The position numbers and the translations under genes were made by a program. This document shows positions 46,278-55,511 of a DNA stretch of 64,000 nucleotides, piece by piece. Source of the DNA: Leptospira ilyithenensis. Its GTDB lineage: Bacteria > Spirochaetota > Leptospiria > Leptospirales > Leptospiraceae. The stretch spans positions 97,269 through 161,268 of the forward strand of contig NZ_RQHV01000007.1 of the NCBI RefSeq assembly GCF_004771005.1. The letters run 5' to 3'. A model generated the notes under the pieces. That model made no database searches and was not told where the DNA came from. It worked only from the letters and a program-made list of their open reading frames with translations. Numbering within the stretch: the first letter of the stretch is position 1; every line of letters begins with the position of its first letter.

Positions 46278-46745
46278 CTAGTAAACAAGAGATCCGGTTA
46301 AATCTACAGTAGCAGTTCCCCCCGCAGGGAAAACATAAGCTTTAGTGCACTTGTTGAAAGCCGCACCAGTTGCAACTGCTTGTTGAGCCATTGCATACTT
46401 GAACTGTGTAAGGTTACAAGGTTGAATCGGATCAGCTACACCGGCAACAACACAAGCTTTCAAAGCATCATAAGTTTCTTTGCTTTTCAACTTTTCTTTG
46501 GCACAGCCAACGCCTGCATTGAAGAATTGGTTTCCCGCAACGCAACTGTTTGCTAGTGCATAGGCACCCAAACAAGTTTGCTCTATAATGTCAGGGGTCG
46601 TTGTGTTCCCTTGTGCAAGGTAAAGCAAAAGAGTAGGGTTGTCCTGCGCTTTCTCTCCATTTTTAGTGCAACCCGCTGTGAGCATCATGCCTGTTGTAAG
46701 AAGAGTTGCGATTGTAAGTAAGGTTAGTTTATTGTTTCGTTTCAT
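46278..46745 (-). CDS. Cysteine-containing small lipoprotein
   Basis: The ATG at 46745 follows AAGGAGAGG at the right distance and gives 155 residues. The signal peptide ends in MLTAGC, a good lipobox. The mature part has six further Cys, including EQTCLGAYALANSCVAG, GCAKEK, KACVV and QPCNL, suggesting disulfides in the periplasm or on the surface. It follows the porin gene by 13 bases and shares its terminator, so the two form an operon. No known family. Confidence 0.75.
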   Translation of the reverse strand: MKRNNKLTLLTIATLLTTGMMLTAGCTKNGEKAQDNPTLLLYLAQGNTTTPDIIEQTCLGAYALANSCVAGNQFFNAGVGCAKEKLKSKETYDALKACVVAGVADPIQPCNLTQFKYAMAQQAVATGAAFNKCTKAYVFPAGGTATVDLTGSLVY

Positions 46746-46758
46746 TTTTATCCTCTCC

Positions 46759-48273
46759 TTAAAACTTCGCAACCGCACCGATGATAATACCGTTTTGATG
46801 GGAAGCTGGTCTTCCTGCTAAGTCTACGAATTGTTGACCCGGACCCCAGTCTCTTCTCAAGTCGATCTTAACTTGGAGATTTTCCGTTAAGTTGATCGTA
46901 GGTGTGAGTGTGAAAGTTTTGATTTGACCGTAGTTACTTGCGGCACGCATACCGATGTTTTCTTGCCACTTGAGGTCATAACGATCTACAGGTGTGAAAG
47001 CAAATAGAGCAGGGTTCACTGCCAAAGATCCACCGTAACGTTTGTCATCCAAATACTCAAATCTAAGCCCTAGAGCAAACATATCAGTGAACTGATACTT
47101 AGCTTGGAACTGGTAAGTTTGATATACTCTTTTGACTCTGTTTTCACGAGTTAGGCTTGTAGTATTTCCGAAACCTGCAGCCACTAAACCCGGATCCAAT
47201 TCTGCAATTGAGATTCCCGGTAGGTTGTCTATAAGTTTTTGTCTAGTTACACCGCTTGCTTCGTATCCGAATGCTGCTGTGTTTGTTTGACCTGCTCTTT
47301 CACCGTAAGTATAGTCAAAGATCGTAGTCAATTTGTCAGTCGGTTTGAAGATCAGGATTACGTTTTGGAGCAACCAATGGTCAGTACCGAAACGAGATTG
47401 TTTTGGAATGGTAGTTCCCGCAAGGTTACTGGAATAGAAAAGAGCATTGTCTTGTCTACCCATGATGTTATCGTTTGCGCTTAATGTGTTCCATACGGCG
47501 GTAAACTTGTCACTGAACGCATACTTTACTTGTGTTCCGATCGCTCTGGTAGGGTTCGGACCATCTGCGTAAGCATGTTGTTGAGTGCTTGTTAGGCTGG
47601 ATGTAGTGGACGTATCACCATAAGCCGCAAGACCGTTGTAACCGAATTGCTGACCGTTACCAGTGTATCCTGTTCCTTGCGCACTATTGTAAACATACAA
47701 TGATGTGGAAAGTTTTTCAGTAACTTGTAAGTTTGCTCTCGCACCGGTGTGGATAAAGGGGATTGTGTTAAAGAACACATACCCAATGGTGTAGGAAATG
47801 TTGTCTTTCGAATCCAAAAGTTCCAGTCCGATGTGAGTTGCCATCTTACCGACGTCAACAGTCAAACCTTTCAATACGTTGAAGTATGCAGATACATAAG
47901 CTTGTTGGAGCAATTGCATGTTGTGCAAAGAGTTAGTCGTTTGGTAAGGACGCTCTTGGTACATGTTGTTTTGACCATTTTGCATATCCAAACGGAAACC
48001 CCAAGGGCTTTCTTTATCTGCAATCTTTTCCATAGACAACTTAACTGCGTTTACCGCAAATTGTTTGTTATATGTGTGAAAAGTTCCCGAAGTATCTTGA
48101 GTCGCACCTTGCCGGTTGTTGGTAGTGTAATTGTAATACACATCCACGTAACCGGAAAAATTGACTAGGTCGTACCATGACTTTTCTTTTTCCTTTTTGT
48201 CTTGGGAAAAGATCGAAGTCTGGCTGAATAGAATAACAACCGTAGTTGCTAAGAGAGTATATTTATTTCTCAT
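46759..48273 (-). CDS. Outer-membrane beta-barrel protein (porin-like)
   Basis: The 504-residue protein has a signal peptide (ending SIFSQD) and alternating amphipathic strands through to a C-terminal Phe (IIIGAVAKF), as expected for a BamA-inserted barrel. The opening FSGYVDVYYNYTTNN and the segments GLTVDVGKMATHIG and FRLDMQNGQNNMYQERPY match the OmpL-like/BBP2 porin group. It probably forms a pore in the outer membrane. The upstream gap of about 170 bases holds two inverted repeats that could be regulatory. Confidence 0.85.
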   Translation of the reverse strand: MRNKYTLLATTVVILFSQTSIFSQDKKEKEKSWYDLVNFSGYVDVYYNYTTNNRQGATQDTSGTFHTYNKQFAVNAVKLSMEKIADKESPWGFRLDMQNGQNNMYQERPYQTTNSLHNMQLLQQAYVSAYFNVLKGLTVDVGKMATHIGLELLDSKDNISYTIGYVFFNTIPFIHTGARANLQVTEKLSTSLYVYNSAQGTGYTGNGQQFGYNGLAAYGDTSTTSSLTSTQQHAYADGPNPTRAIGTQVKYAFSDKFTAVWNTLSANDNIMGRQDNALFYSSNLAGTTIPKQSRFGTDHWLLQNVILIFKPTDKLTTIFDYTYGERAGQTNTAAFGYEASGVTRQKLIDNLPGISIAELDPGLVAAGFGNTTSLTRENRVKRVYQTYQFQAKYQFTDMFALGLRFEYLDDKRYGGSLAVNPALFAFTPVDRYDLKWQENIGMRAASNYGQIKTFTLTPTINLTENLQVKIDLRRDWGPGQQFVDLAGRPASHQNGIIIGAVAKF

Positions 48274-48385
48274 TTGCCATTTTCTCCTATGTCGTTCTAG
48301 TGCAAGTAGTGTACCAAGGGAAGATTAGGAAAAAATTTATGTCCTGAAAAGAACAGGATTCACGCAAAACCAGTGCAGAATGAGC

Positions 48386-48416
48386 ATTTATTACACATTT
48401 TTTTCTTGTAATAAAT
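48386..48416. repeat. AT-rich inverted repeat in the cca-porin gap
   Basis: ATTTATTAC and GTAATAAAT with a 13-base loop. A shorter TCCTG/CAGGA pair lies at 48342-48358. They could end the cca transcript or bind a regulator of the porin gene; neither is clear. Confidence 0.35.
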
Positions 48417-48446
48417 ATCAGGATATAGGAAATCTTTGGAAAAAAA

Positions 48447-49742
48447 TTACAGTTTGCTTACGAAATAAGCAGAGTGCTCGGTGAGGGTGGCAATTTGGTT
48501 GTTTATTGGATCTTTCCAAACCATTTCTAACAGAAATTGCAACAGCTCTCCATATTTTTGCTTAGGTAGAGAAGGGAAAAGGGTTTCGATATCTTTTCCA
48601 TTCAAAGCAAGCTCGGAAAGTAGAAGAGGGGGTTTGGATTGCCAAATCGTAAATAGTTTTTCAAACCATGGTATGCCTTCCTTGTCATTTAACTTCGAGA
48701 TGACAACTTTAAGACCCGCGAATACTTCATTTGGTTCCATTTTTTTTGTATTTATATGTTTGGCAATGGGTGCCAGGAACCGTTTTCGGATATCATAATC
48801 TTCTAAAGGAAGCGGCTTCATCAGATCTTGGCAGGTGGAAAAAAAGAATAATGCGTCTTTGATCAATTGATTGGAAAATTTCAGTTTTTTCAGGAACTCT
48901 TCGCATTCGGTCGGGTTTGCTAAAGGAAAGATGGCAAAAATCCACATACCTAGTATAAAACCCGAATTTTCTTTGGGAACCGAATCCAATGCCAATAAAC
49001 TTTTGTTTTGCGGTGTGTGGCTTTCAGATAAAAAATTCGGAAAAAAAAGAGAGAGAGTTCCTTCTTCTAAAAGCAATTTCAACATTTCGGAAGGCTTTGG
49101 CCCGAGGAATGATTTTGTAATTTCTTCCTGCAAACGTTCCACTGAAATTTTTGCAGTAATCTGTTTTGTAATTTCTATCGCCTTCCTAGTGTTTGGTTCT
49201 ATGGAAAAATCCAAAACACTCGCAAATCGCATGGCACGCACAGGTCTGAGACCGTCTTCCGAAAATCTTTTGACAGGATCGCCTATCGTTCGGATCAGTT
49301 TCTTTCGAATATCGACTTGACCTTCATGTTCGTCTATCAGTTCATCCGTTTCCAGGTTCAATGCAAGCGCATTCATTGTAAAATCCCTTCGTTTCAAATC
49401 TTCACTGAGAGACGAGCCGAACTCCACATGATCGGGCCTTCTTCCGTCCGTGTAATCTTTGTCTATCCGGAATGTTGTGATTTCATAATTTACTTTTTCC
49501 ATCACTACGGTTACCGTTCCGTGTTGGATTCCCGTTTCTATTACATGCCGGAATAATTTTTTGATATCTTCGGGTCTTGCCGAAGTGGTAAGGTCGTATT
49601 CTTTCGGAACCTTTCCCATACAAAGATCCCTTACGGACCCGCCTACGAGATAGGATTCGAAATCTGCGTTTTTTAAAGTTTTATAAAGAACCTGAAGGTG
49701 AGACCGAAATGGTTCCGGGATGTGGATTAAGCCTACTGGCAA
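48447..49742 (-). CDS. cca: CCA tRNA nucleotidyltransferase / poly(A) polymerase family
   Basis: The enzyme adds or repairs the 3' CCA of tRNAs. The 431-residue class II protein has the nucleotidyltransferase motif YLVGGSVRDLCMG, the metal site as KEYDLTTSA (Glu-x-Asp where Asp-x-Asp is more usual), RRDFTMNALALN, and the basic EDGLRPVRAMRFASVL segment. The C-terminal helical region is full length. From sequence it cannot be told whether it is a CCA-adding, CC-adding or poly(A) enzyme. It overlaps the Fur-family gene upstream by 10 bases. Confidence 0.88.
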   Translation of the reverse strand: MPVGLIHIPEPFRSHLQVLYKTLKNADFESYLVGGSVRDLCMGKVPKEYDLTTSARPEDIKKLFRHVIETGIQHGTVTVVMEKVNYEITTFRIDKDYTDGRRPDHVEFGSSLSEDLKRRDFTMNALALNLETDELIDEHEGQVDIRKKLIRTIGDPVKRFSEDGLRPVRAMRFASVLDFSIEPNTRKAIEITKQITAKISVERLQEEITKSFLGPKPSEMLKLLLEEGTLSLFFPNFLSESHTPQNKSLLALDSVPKENSGFILGMWIFAIFPLANPTECEEFLKKLKFSNQLIKDALFFFSTCQDLMKPLPLEDYDIRKRFLAPIAKHINTKKMEPNEVFAGLKVVISKLNDKEGIPWFEKLFTIWQSKPPLLLSELALNGKDIETLFPSLPKQKYGELLQFLLEMVWKDPINNQIATLTEHSAYFVSKL

Positions 49743-50158
49743 GATTTACAAGTGCCTCGAAAAACGATTTCCACCGAGTCAGTCGAAAAACCTTTCAGTT
49801 GTTTGGTGGATGGAATCCCGTTCCAAGGATCATCTATACATTCGATTTTGCCGCATACGTTGCAAATTAAGTGTCCATGAGCTAAAGATACGGTGCGTCC
49901 GCCTTCTTCTTTCAATTCAAAGTAGGTGAGTCTGTCGGCAGAGTGAAGGGAATTCAGGATATTTTTCTCTTCCAGATCAGCTAAGGCGCGATAAATGGTA
50001 ACCCGATCCCAAGACTCGTCTTTAGGCAGCTTTTCCATGATCTCCTGGTGATTCAGAGGTCTTCTGGAATCTTGGAGGATGGATATGACTTTTTCTCTGT
50101 TTTTGGTTACTTTGAGCCCAATCTTTTTCAGAATATTGGAAGGATCGCCTGTCGCCAT
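49733..50158 (-). CDS. Fur-family metal- or peroxide-responsive repressor
   Basis: The 141-residue protein has a winged-helix DNA-binding half (DRVTIYRALADLEEKNIL) and a dimerisation half with HGHLICNVCGKIECID. The structural zinc site is complete: CNVC and the C-terminal CKSC. Whether it is Fur, PerR or Zur cannot be decided from the motif set seen. Coupled to cca by a 10-base overlap. Confidence 0.88.
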   Translation of the reverse strand: MATGDPSNILKKIGLKVTKNREKVISILQDSRRPLNHQEIMEKLPKDESWDRVTIYRALADLEEKNILNSLHSADRLTYFELKEEGGRTVSLAHGHLICNVCGKIECIDDPWNGIPSTKQLKGFSTDSVEIVFRGTCKSCQ

Positions 50159-50189
50159 AATTTGTTTATCCTGTATGAGTGTGGATTGT

Positions 50190-50534
50190 CTATTCTAAAA
50201 TCACAGATTGTTTCCAGATTTCCAAATAGCGGATTCCCCATTCCGGTTTTGTTCTCAAAAGCAGTTCGATTTCCTCGCCTTCTTCCTTAGGCAAAATCAG
50301 TTTTGTAAAGCTGAGATCAATTTGTCTGGACAATATGGCCTCCAATCGGCTCTGGCTCGCTTGGAAAGCTTCGGAACAGTCTTTTTCTTTTGTAGATTGC
50401 AGGATTTTGTTTTCTTCGCAGAACCGGGCAAGCCGGAAAACGGAAGCGGAATTTTTCAGCTCATCGAACTGGTCTTCCAAGGACTTTTGGCACTGAGTTA
50501 ACAAAAAACAAAGAAAGAAAGTCCCGAGTTTCAT
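50190..50534 (-). CDS. Small hypothetical lipoprotein
   Basis: The 114-residue product has a short signal peptide and a lipobox-like LLTQC. The mature part is helical and charged, with two Cys (RFCEENK, KDCSEAF). It starts at the base where the RNase H stop ends (TAATG), so translation is coupled. No family recognised. Confidence 0.6.
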   Translation of the reverse strand: MKLGTFFLCFLLTQCQKSLEDQFDELKNSASVFRLARFCEENKILQSTKEKDCSEAFQASQSRLEAILSRQIDLSFTKLILPKEEGEEIELLLRTKPEWGIRYLEIWKQSVILE

Positions 50535-50944
50535 TATTTTGCATCTTGCGCTAAATTGGCGAGGGCATCCGCTCTGGAGTTTTGTTCTCTCGGTATGTAT
50601 TTGATCTCGAAAAATTCAAAACCGGATTTCAATTTCTCGCAGGCGATTTTGTATTGAAGCAAGTCCTTGTTTTTTACTTTATACTCACCTTTCATCTGTT
50701 TTACGACCAGCTCAGAATCCAATTTGAATTGGACTTTGGTTTCTCCAAGCTGAAGTGCCTTTTCCATTCCCCGGTGCAAAGCATCCCATTCCGCAACATT
50801 GTTAGTTGCGTTTCCTATCGATTCCGAGATGAAAAACACTTCCTCACCGTTCTTGGTTTGTCCGGAAACGCCGATTGCCGCAGGACCAGGGTTGCCTCGT
50901 GAGGATCCATCGCAGTAAATATAAAGCAGATCTTTCTCGTTCAT
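50534..50944 (-). CDS. rnhA: Ribonuclease HI-like protein
   Basis: The 136-residue protein has all four acidic residues of the RNase H active site: YCDGSSRGNPG, the Glu in NNVAEWDAL, the Asp in KLDSELVV, and NSRADALANLA. It lacks the basic handle of E. coli RNase HI, like many short bacterial members. It hydrolyses RNA in RNA-DNA hybrids. Confidence 0.88.
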   Translation of the reverse strand: MNEKDLLYIYCDGSSRGNPGPAAIGVSGQTKNGEEVFFISESIGNATNNVAEWDALHRGMEKALQLGETKVQFKLDSELVVKQMKGEYKVKNKDLLQYKIACEKLKSGFEFFEIKYIPREQNSRADALANLAQDAK

Positions 50945-50992
50945 CTAAGATAATGATTCCGTTTAGTACCCAGTCCTCAAGGAGAAAAGTGA

Positions 50993-51118
50993 AAAAGGCG
51001 AACTTTTCTTAAAAATTTTCTTTGGGGATGGAAAAAGGGCGGACGATTTTAAGGCTGCGTGGTATGGGGAAGGTATTGGGCGGCGGGTGTAGTTCCCCAC
51101 CCAGATCGGGCGGGGATA
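50993..51118 (+). repeat. Repeat S, copy 1
   Basis: Begins AAAAAGGCGAACTTTT and ends ATTGGGCGGCGGGTGTAG followed by TTCCCCACCCAGATCGGGCG. A diverged inverted counterpart lies at 63611-63741. The end can fold around GGG and CCC tracts. It fills the gap before the methyltransferase gene. Confidence 0.7.
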
Positions 51119-51178
51119 TATAGATGGCATCTAATATCCGTTACCCTATTCTGTCTGACTTTTAACCAAGGACCTTTT

Positions 51179-52159
51179 ATGAATTCTCTCTCCGGCGCAC
51201 TTCTTATGTTTGAGAACCGCCTAAAAAAGCTTAAAAAAGATCGCGAGAAATGGTCCAAGCGCACAGGCATTCATTCCTATCGTATTTATGATGAGGATAT
51301 ACCTCAGGTTCCGGTTATTTTAGATAAATATAGCGATTGTTTTGTGTTATATGACAGAAGCTCCTTGCGATTTCAAAACGAAACGGAACAAGAAGAGCGA
51401 TTTAAGGAAATAGGACGGATTGTTCGGAATTCTTTCGGATTGGAAGACGAAAATCTTTTTTTGAAAAGAAGAAAGAAACAAAAAGGCAAAGATCAATATG
51501 AGAAGTTGTCCAGTGTTTCCAGGGAAATCTGGATAGAAGAAAATGGTATCCAATTTTTAATCAACTTGTCGGATTATCTTGATGCCGGTCTTTTTTTGGA
51601 TCATCGTATAACAAGAAAAATGGTTGGAGAAAAGGTAAAAGGCAAATCGGTTTTGAATCTATTCTGTTATACCGGGTCTTTTACCGCATATGCCGCTGCA
51701 GGCGGGGCAAGCTCTACAGTTAGCATTGATTTGTCGAAGACTTATATCGAATGGGCTGGAAAGAATCTGGCAAAGAACGGTTTTAATTTGAGAAATCACG
51801 AACTTCTTTGCACGGATGTAATCAAATGGATCCGCGATGAGTCAAAAAATCCTTCTCGTAAAAAATACGACCTTATCGTTTTGGACCCGCCTACTTTTTC
51901 CAATAGCAAAAAGATGTCGGAGGAATGGGACGTTCAGGAAAATCATCGCAATCTTCTTTTGACTCTTTTGACAAAGTTCCTGACGGATACAGGGGAGATT
52001 TGGTTTTCAACTAACTTTCGTAAGTTTGAATGGAGGATTCCTGAAGAAGAATGGTCTGAACGGGATTTTCAATGCACCGATTTGTCTCTTGCCAGTATTC
52101 CGGAAGATTTTCGGGATAAAAAAATCCATAAATTATATCTTATTGCGCCTGCTTTGTGA
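51179..52159 (+). CDS. RlmI/RlmK-type class I SAM methyltransferase
   Basis: The start is the ATG at 51179, with AAGGA six bases upstream, giving 326 residues. The Rossmann core shows VLNLFCYTGSFTAYAAAGGA, an acidic STVSIDLSKTYIEWA, and the catalytic-loop motif IVLDPPTFSNSKKM, which is characteristic of the RlmK and RlmI rRNA methyltransferases. The N-terminal 110 residues provide a small RNA-contacting domain. The product most resembles the RlmK half of E. coli RlmKL, which makes m7G in 23S rRNA. The target is inferred from family. Confidence 0.85.
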   Translation: MNSLSGALLMFENRLKKLKKDREKWSKRTGIHSYRIYDEDIPQVPVILDKYSDCFVLYDRSSLRFQNETEQEERFKEIGRIVRNSFGLEDENLFLKRRKKQKGKDQYEKLSSVSREIWIEENGIQFLINLSDYLDAGLFLDHRITRKMVGEKVKGKSVLNLFCYTGSFTAYAAAGGASSTVSIDLSKTYIEWAGKNLAKNGFNLRNHELLCTDVIKWIRDESKNPSRKKYDLIVLDPPTFSNSKKMSEEWDVQENHRNLLLTLLTKFLTDTGEIWFSTNFRKFEWRIPEEEWSERDFQCTDLSLASIPEDFRDKKIHKLYLIAPAL

Positions 52160-52176
52160 AATGGCCGACCAGGGGC

Positions 52177-52303
52177 AAAAAGGCGAACTTTTCAAAAGAA
52201 AAATTGCGAAATTCGGAGTTGGATTTGCGGGAATAGGGCTTTTGTGTTAGGAGATTTCCGGCACAGCCCACGAGCTACACCCCCAATCCCCTTCTCCTGT
52301 GCC
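52177..52303 (+). repeat. Partial repeat S, copy 3
   Basis: AAAAAGGCGAACTTTT (52177-52192) matches the start of copy 1 exactly. It ends in a hairpin with arms GGCACAG (52260-52266) and CTGTGCC (52297-52303) that contains CTACACCC, the reverse complement of a piece of copy 1. The remaining bases to 52469 show no gene. Confidence 0.55.
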
Positions 52304-52469
52304 AATAGAAGCGAAGAAGTATTCGAAGAATCATCAGCGAAGCTGATCTCAAGGCGTGGGGGATTTTAACATTCTATATACAAACTATGTCGCATATGTC
52401 TTTTTCTTAGAATTCAAGCTTACTTATATGGAGTTAAAAAAAGCTGACGGATGTTAGAAGGGAAGTTCT

Positions 52470-53207
52470 TCACTTATCTAAAAATGGTTCAATCCGCTCT
52501 GCCAAAATCCTTCTGTTTTCGCCAGATTGCAAAGCAAGCACTCCCCGGAAGATCGCCTGTCTCTCGTTACTTTGTTTTTTGGAAAACGAACGGAGTTGAT
52601 AAGCTAACGGAAGAAAGATGAGGTTGGCGAATGCGATTCCGTAAAATGTTGCGATAAAGGCTGTTGCAATTCCTTGCCCCAAAACACGTGTTCCACCTTC
52701 CAGGTTTTCCAAAACCGTTACTAGTCCGAGAACAGTACCTATGATTCCGATTGTGGGGGAGAAACCTGCCGCAGTTTCAAAAACTTTTGCGGAACGAAGG
52801 TCTTTTTTTTCGGATTCTTCATGAGCTTCCCAAAGAATTTCTTCGATGGTTCGGGGATCGGAACCATCCACAATCAATTGGATTCCTTTTTGAAGAAAAG
52901 GATGTTGCAATCGTTTGGCTTCTTCCTCTAAAGAAAGAAGCCCTTCTTTTCTCGCCTTTTCCCAAAATTTAAAAAAGATGGATTGTAAATCCAAAGATTC
53001 CTTTTCGAAAAGGGAGTTTCTTAAATCGCGTATCGCACGGCCGAGTTGTGACAGTGAAAAAGAAGCAATGGTTGCGCCTAGAGTTCCACCAACTATCAGT
53101 AAGAAGGCGGGAAGGTGCAGAAACGAACGAAAAGATGCTCCTTCGATTAGAATCGCAACGATGACGGAAAGTATGGCGGCAATGATTCCTAGTATAGTTG
53201 GGTGCAT
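52470..53207 (-). CDS. motA: MotA-like flagellar stator / proton-channel protein
   Basis: The 245-residue protein has the MotA plan: two N-terminal helices with [16 protein letters not shown], a cytoplasmic domain with charged helices, and two further helices containing [18 protein letters not shown] and [15 protein letters not shown]. These carry the Pro residues and the TVLGLV region typical of MotA/PomA. No motB-like gene is adjacent, which is unusual. Its start overlaps the TPR membrane gene's stop (TAATG at 53207). Confidence 0.85.
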   Translation of the reverse strand: MHPTILGIIAAILSVIVAILIEGASFRSFLHLPAFLLIVGGTLGATIASFSLSQLGRAIRDLRNSLFEKESLDLQSIFFKFWEKARKEGLLSLEEEAKRLQHPFLQKGIQLIVDGSDPRTIEEILWEAHEESEKKDLRSAKVFETAAGFSPTIGIIGTVLGLVTVLENLEGGTRVLGQGIATAFIATFYGIAFANLIFLPLAYQLRSFSKKQSNERQAIFRGVLALQSGENRRILAERIEPFLDK

Positions 53208-55390
53208 TATTGGATACGAGCCTCTCTCTTTTCAGGACGTGCGTATATTCTCCTGGAAGATTCCTTTTTTTCAATCACTTCATTTTTCAACCTACCCCAA
53301 ATCACGGATTCGGGATTTTCCTTTACGCGGGCAAATATAAGCGGTTCCGCATCTTTCCAGTTTTCCTGGTTGAGATAAAGACGAACCTTTACTAACTCAA
53401 GTTCGTTGGCCAAATCGGTTTGGTTGTGATTGCGGTAGTATTTTTCCAATAGTGACATCGTTTTTAAAGCATTTTCGAAATCACTTAAGGACTCAAACAT
53501 CGGAAGGAGAGTATTCCAAGCAAACTCCTGAAACTCTTCTTCGCCCGCAAGGTCTTCCAAGATAGGTATAAAATCAGGTTCAGGGGAAGTGAATTTCAAA
53601 CTATTGTATGCTATGCGGAGAAGATCTTTTTTCGGGACTTCGAATTTCCGGGCCAACGTAATGGAATCAAGGGCCAGCTTGTTCTGACCGATGGAATAGT
53701 AAAAACTGGCATAATCCGCATAGGATTCGTAATACAACTGTTTGATTGTAAATGCGTCTTTTCGCAAATCACCGCTGGAAAATTTGATGATGGAATCCAG
53801 TGCGATCCTGGCTTCTTCAGTATTTGCATTTTCCAAACGCTCCTGAAAGTATTTCAATCTCCAATCTTTCGGAATACCTTCGGAAAATCCGATCGGCTGT
53901 TCCGTGTAAGGCGGATAATAAACATCGAAACTCCAAAACGAGACCCTCTTTAAGAGAGAAAGCGCATTGATATGGGGTGAGGGATTTTCTTTTTTCCGGC
54001 TGATGAATATGAGAAACGGATGTTTTTCTTTGCTCAACCTTTCGATATAGGAAATGATTTGGGATTGGTTGTTCTGCAAGCTCAAGATAATCGTTTTGTT
54101 TTTGATCTCGGTTTTTTTCGGTAAAAAAGGATCGGATTGAAACGGCAAGATTGATCTGTAAAATACAAACTCATCCGTTGCAATGTTTGCGTTTATAATT
54201 TTATAAGGAATCGGATCGTAAATTTCTTTTTTAGAAAACGGAGCATTGCTTCTGATGGAAGGCGGATGAAAGAATAGGATCGTTATCAGGCAAGTAACAC
54301 CTAACATGATGAGTCTCGGAGTTCGGACGATGTGTTTTTGCATCAGATAAGGATAAACCAGGATCGGAACAAAACCTAGCGCGAGGAAAGATCGGATTCC
54401 CAACATAATATTCCAATGATACAAAATGAGAGATAATGCGGTGTATCCGAAAACTTCCAAACTTACGAAAATATATTCTTTTTTGCCTGACTCGTTCGGT
54501 TTGAAAAAACCTACCATACCGGCAAGCAGAATACAAAGTGCTATATGAAAATAATTCCAATAGGATTGGTATACAAAGAAGAAAAAGGCAATAACGAGTG
54601 TTGCGCGACCGATAAGGAAGACAGCCTTGGTTTCGTGCTTAATTCCTGTTAGTAGGGAAAGTATTCTCCCGAAAAAAACTGCGAATGAGATGGAAAGAAT
54701 CAGCGGGATTTTCGGACCGGGTTGGAAATATACATGCAAAATGCAATATGAGATCAAAAGGGAGAGGGAGGATCTGTAAAATGGAGCGAATAGCGGATGT
54801 TTGCCGATTTTGGATCTGATTTTATAAAACCGGCTGGAAAACGCCGACTTCTGCAAAAAAGTGCTGAATAGATAGATTTCAAACAGAACGAACAAAACGG
54901 CTATGATGGTTTTTAGGGAATAATTATGATTTGGATCAAATAACGAGTGAAAGGTGAAAATCGTCACACCTAGAGCAAAACTTAAAAACCGATAATCTCT
55001 CAACGACCCGCAATACAATCCTGCGGTAAATCCTCCCAGGATCGCAGTGACTAAAATCAGCTCGAAAGAGAAAATATAATCTATCAAAAACTCCGAAGCA
55101 CCTTCCTGAATCACCCAATAAGCTTCCGTACCGACCAAAAATAATAAAATAATTGTTAGCGGCCTTTGTAAATTCTGCGAATACTTTCTAAAAATAAAAC
55201 CGAATCCGAAAAAAAATGCCAAAAGCGCCTGAAGAATGGGAAAAGCCGAATCGGTCGTATCCACCAAATTCAATTCGTTTGATGATGTATAAAAAAGCAG
55301 GGATATAAAGTATCCGAACGTTAAGCTTAACATAAACTCTAAAGAGGGAAAAAGGCCTGTTTCCCAGAATCGTTTCCATTGAGAATCCAT
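53207..55390 (-). CDS. Polytopic membrane protein with C-terminal TPR region
   Basis: The 727-residue protein has about 12 hydrophobic segments in the first 380 residues, then an extracytoplasmic or cytoplasmic alpha/beta part ([17 protein letters not shown]). The C-terminal third is TPR-like ([38 protein letters not shown]). It ends EKREARIQ. I recognise no exact family. The one-base overlap with the MotA-like gene suggests they work together, for instance in envelope energisation or transport. Confidence 0.7.
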   Translation of the reverse strand: MDSQWKRFWETGLFPSLEFMLSLTFGYFISLLFYTSSNELNLVDTTDSAFPILQALLAFFFGFGFIFRKYSQNLQRPLTIILLFLVGTEAYWVIQEGASEFLIDYIFSFELILVTAILGGFTAGLYCGSLRDYRFLSFALGVTIFTFHSLFDPNHNYSLKTIIAVLFVLFEIYLFSTFLQKSAFSSRFYKIRSKIGKHPLFAPFYRSSLSLLISYCILHVYFQPGPKIPLILSISFAVFFGRILSLLTGIKHETKAVFLIGRATLVIAFFFFVYQSYWNYFHIALCILLAGMVGFFKPNESGKKEYIFVSLEVFGYTALSLILYHWNIMLGIRSFLALGFVPILVYPYLMQKHIVRTPRLIMLGVTCLITILFFHPPSIRSNAPFSKKEIYDPIPYKIINANIATDEFVFYRSILPFQSDPFLPKKTEIKNKTIILSLQNNQSQIISYIERLSKEKHPFLIFISRKKENPSPHINALSLLKRVSFWSFDVYYPPYTEQPIGFSEGIPKDWRLKYFQERLENANTEEARIALDSIIKFSSGDLRKDAFTIKQLYYESYADYASFYYSIGQNKLALDSITLARKFEVPKKDLLRIAYNSLKFTSPEPDFIPILEDLAGEEEFQEFAWNTLLPMFESLSDFENALKTMSLLEKYYRNHNQTDLANELELVKVRLYLNQENWKDAEPLIFARVKENPESVIWGRLKNEVIEKKESSRRIYARPEKREARIQ

Positions 55391-55511
55391 AAAGAATTGA
55401 AGCCAAGGTTTCTAGGGTAAGTGAGAAGAGAAAGAGGAAAATTTAGATTTCATTTGGCAGTGCACAAAACGTTTGACTCCAGGGGGTAAGCTGCCGACAT
55501 TGACAATAGCC

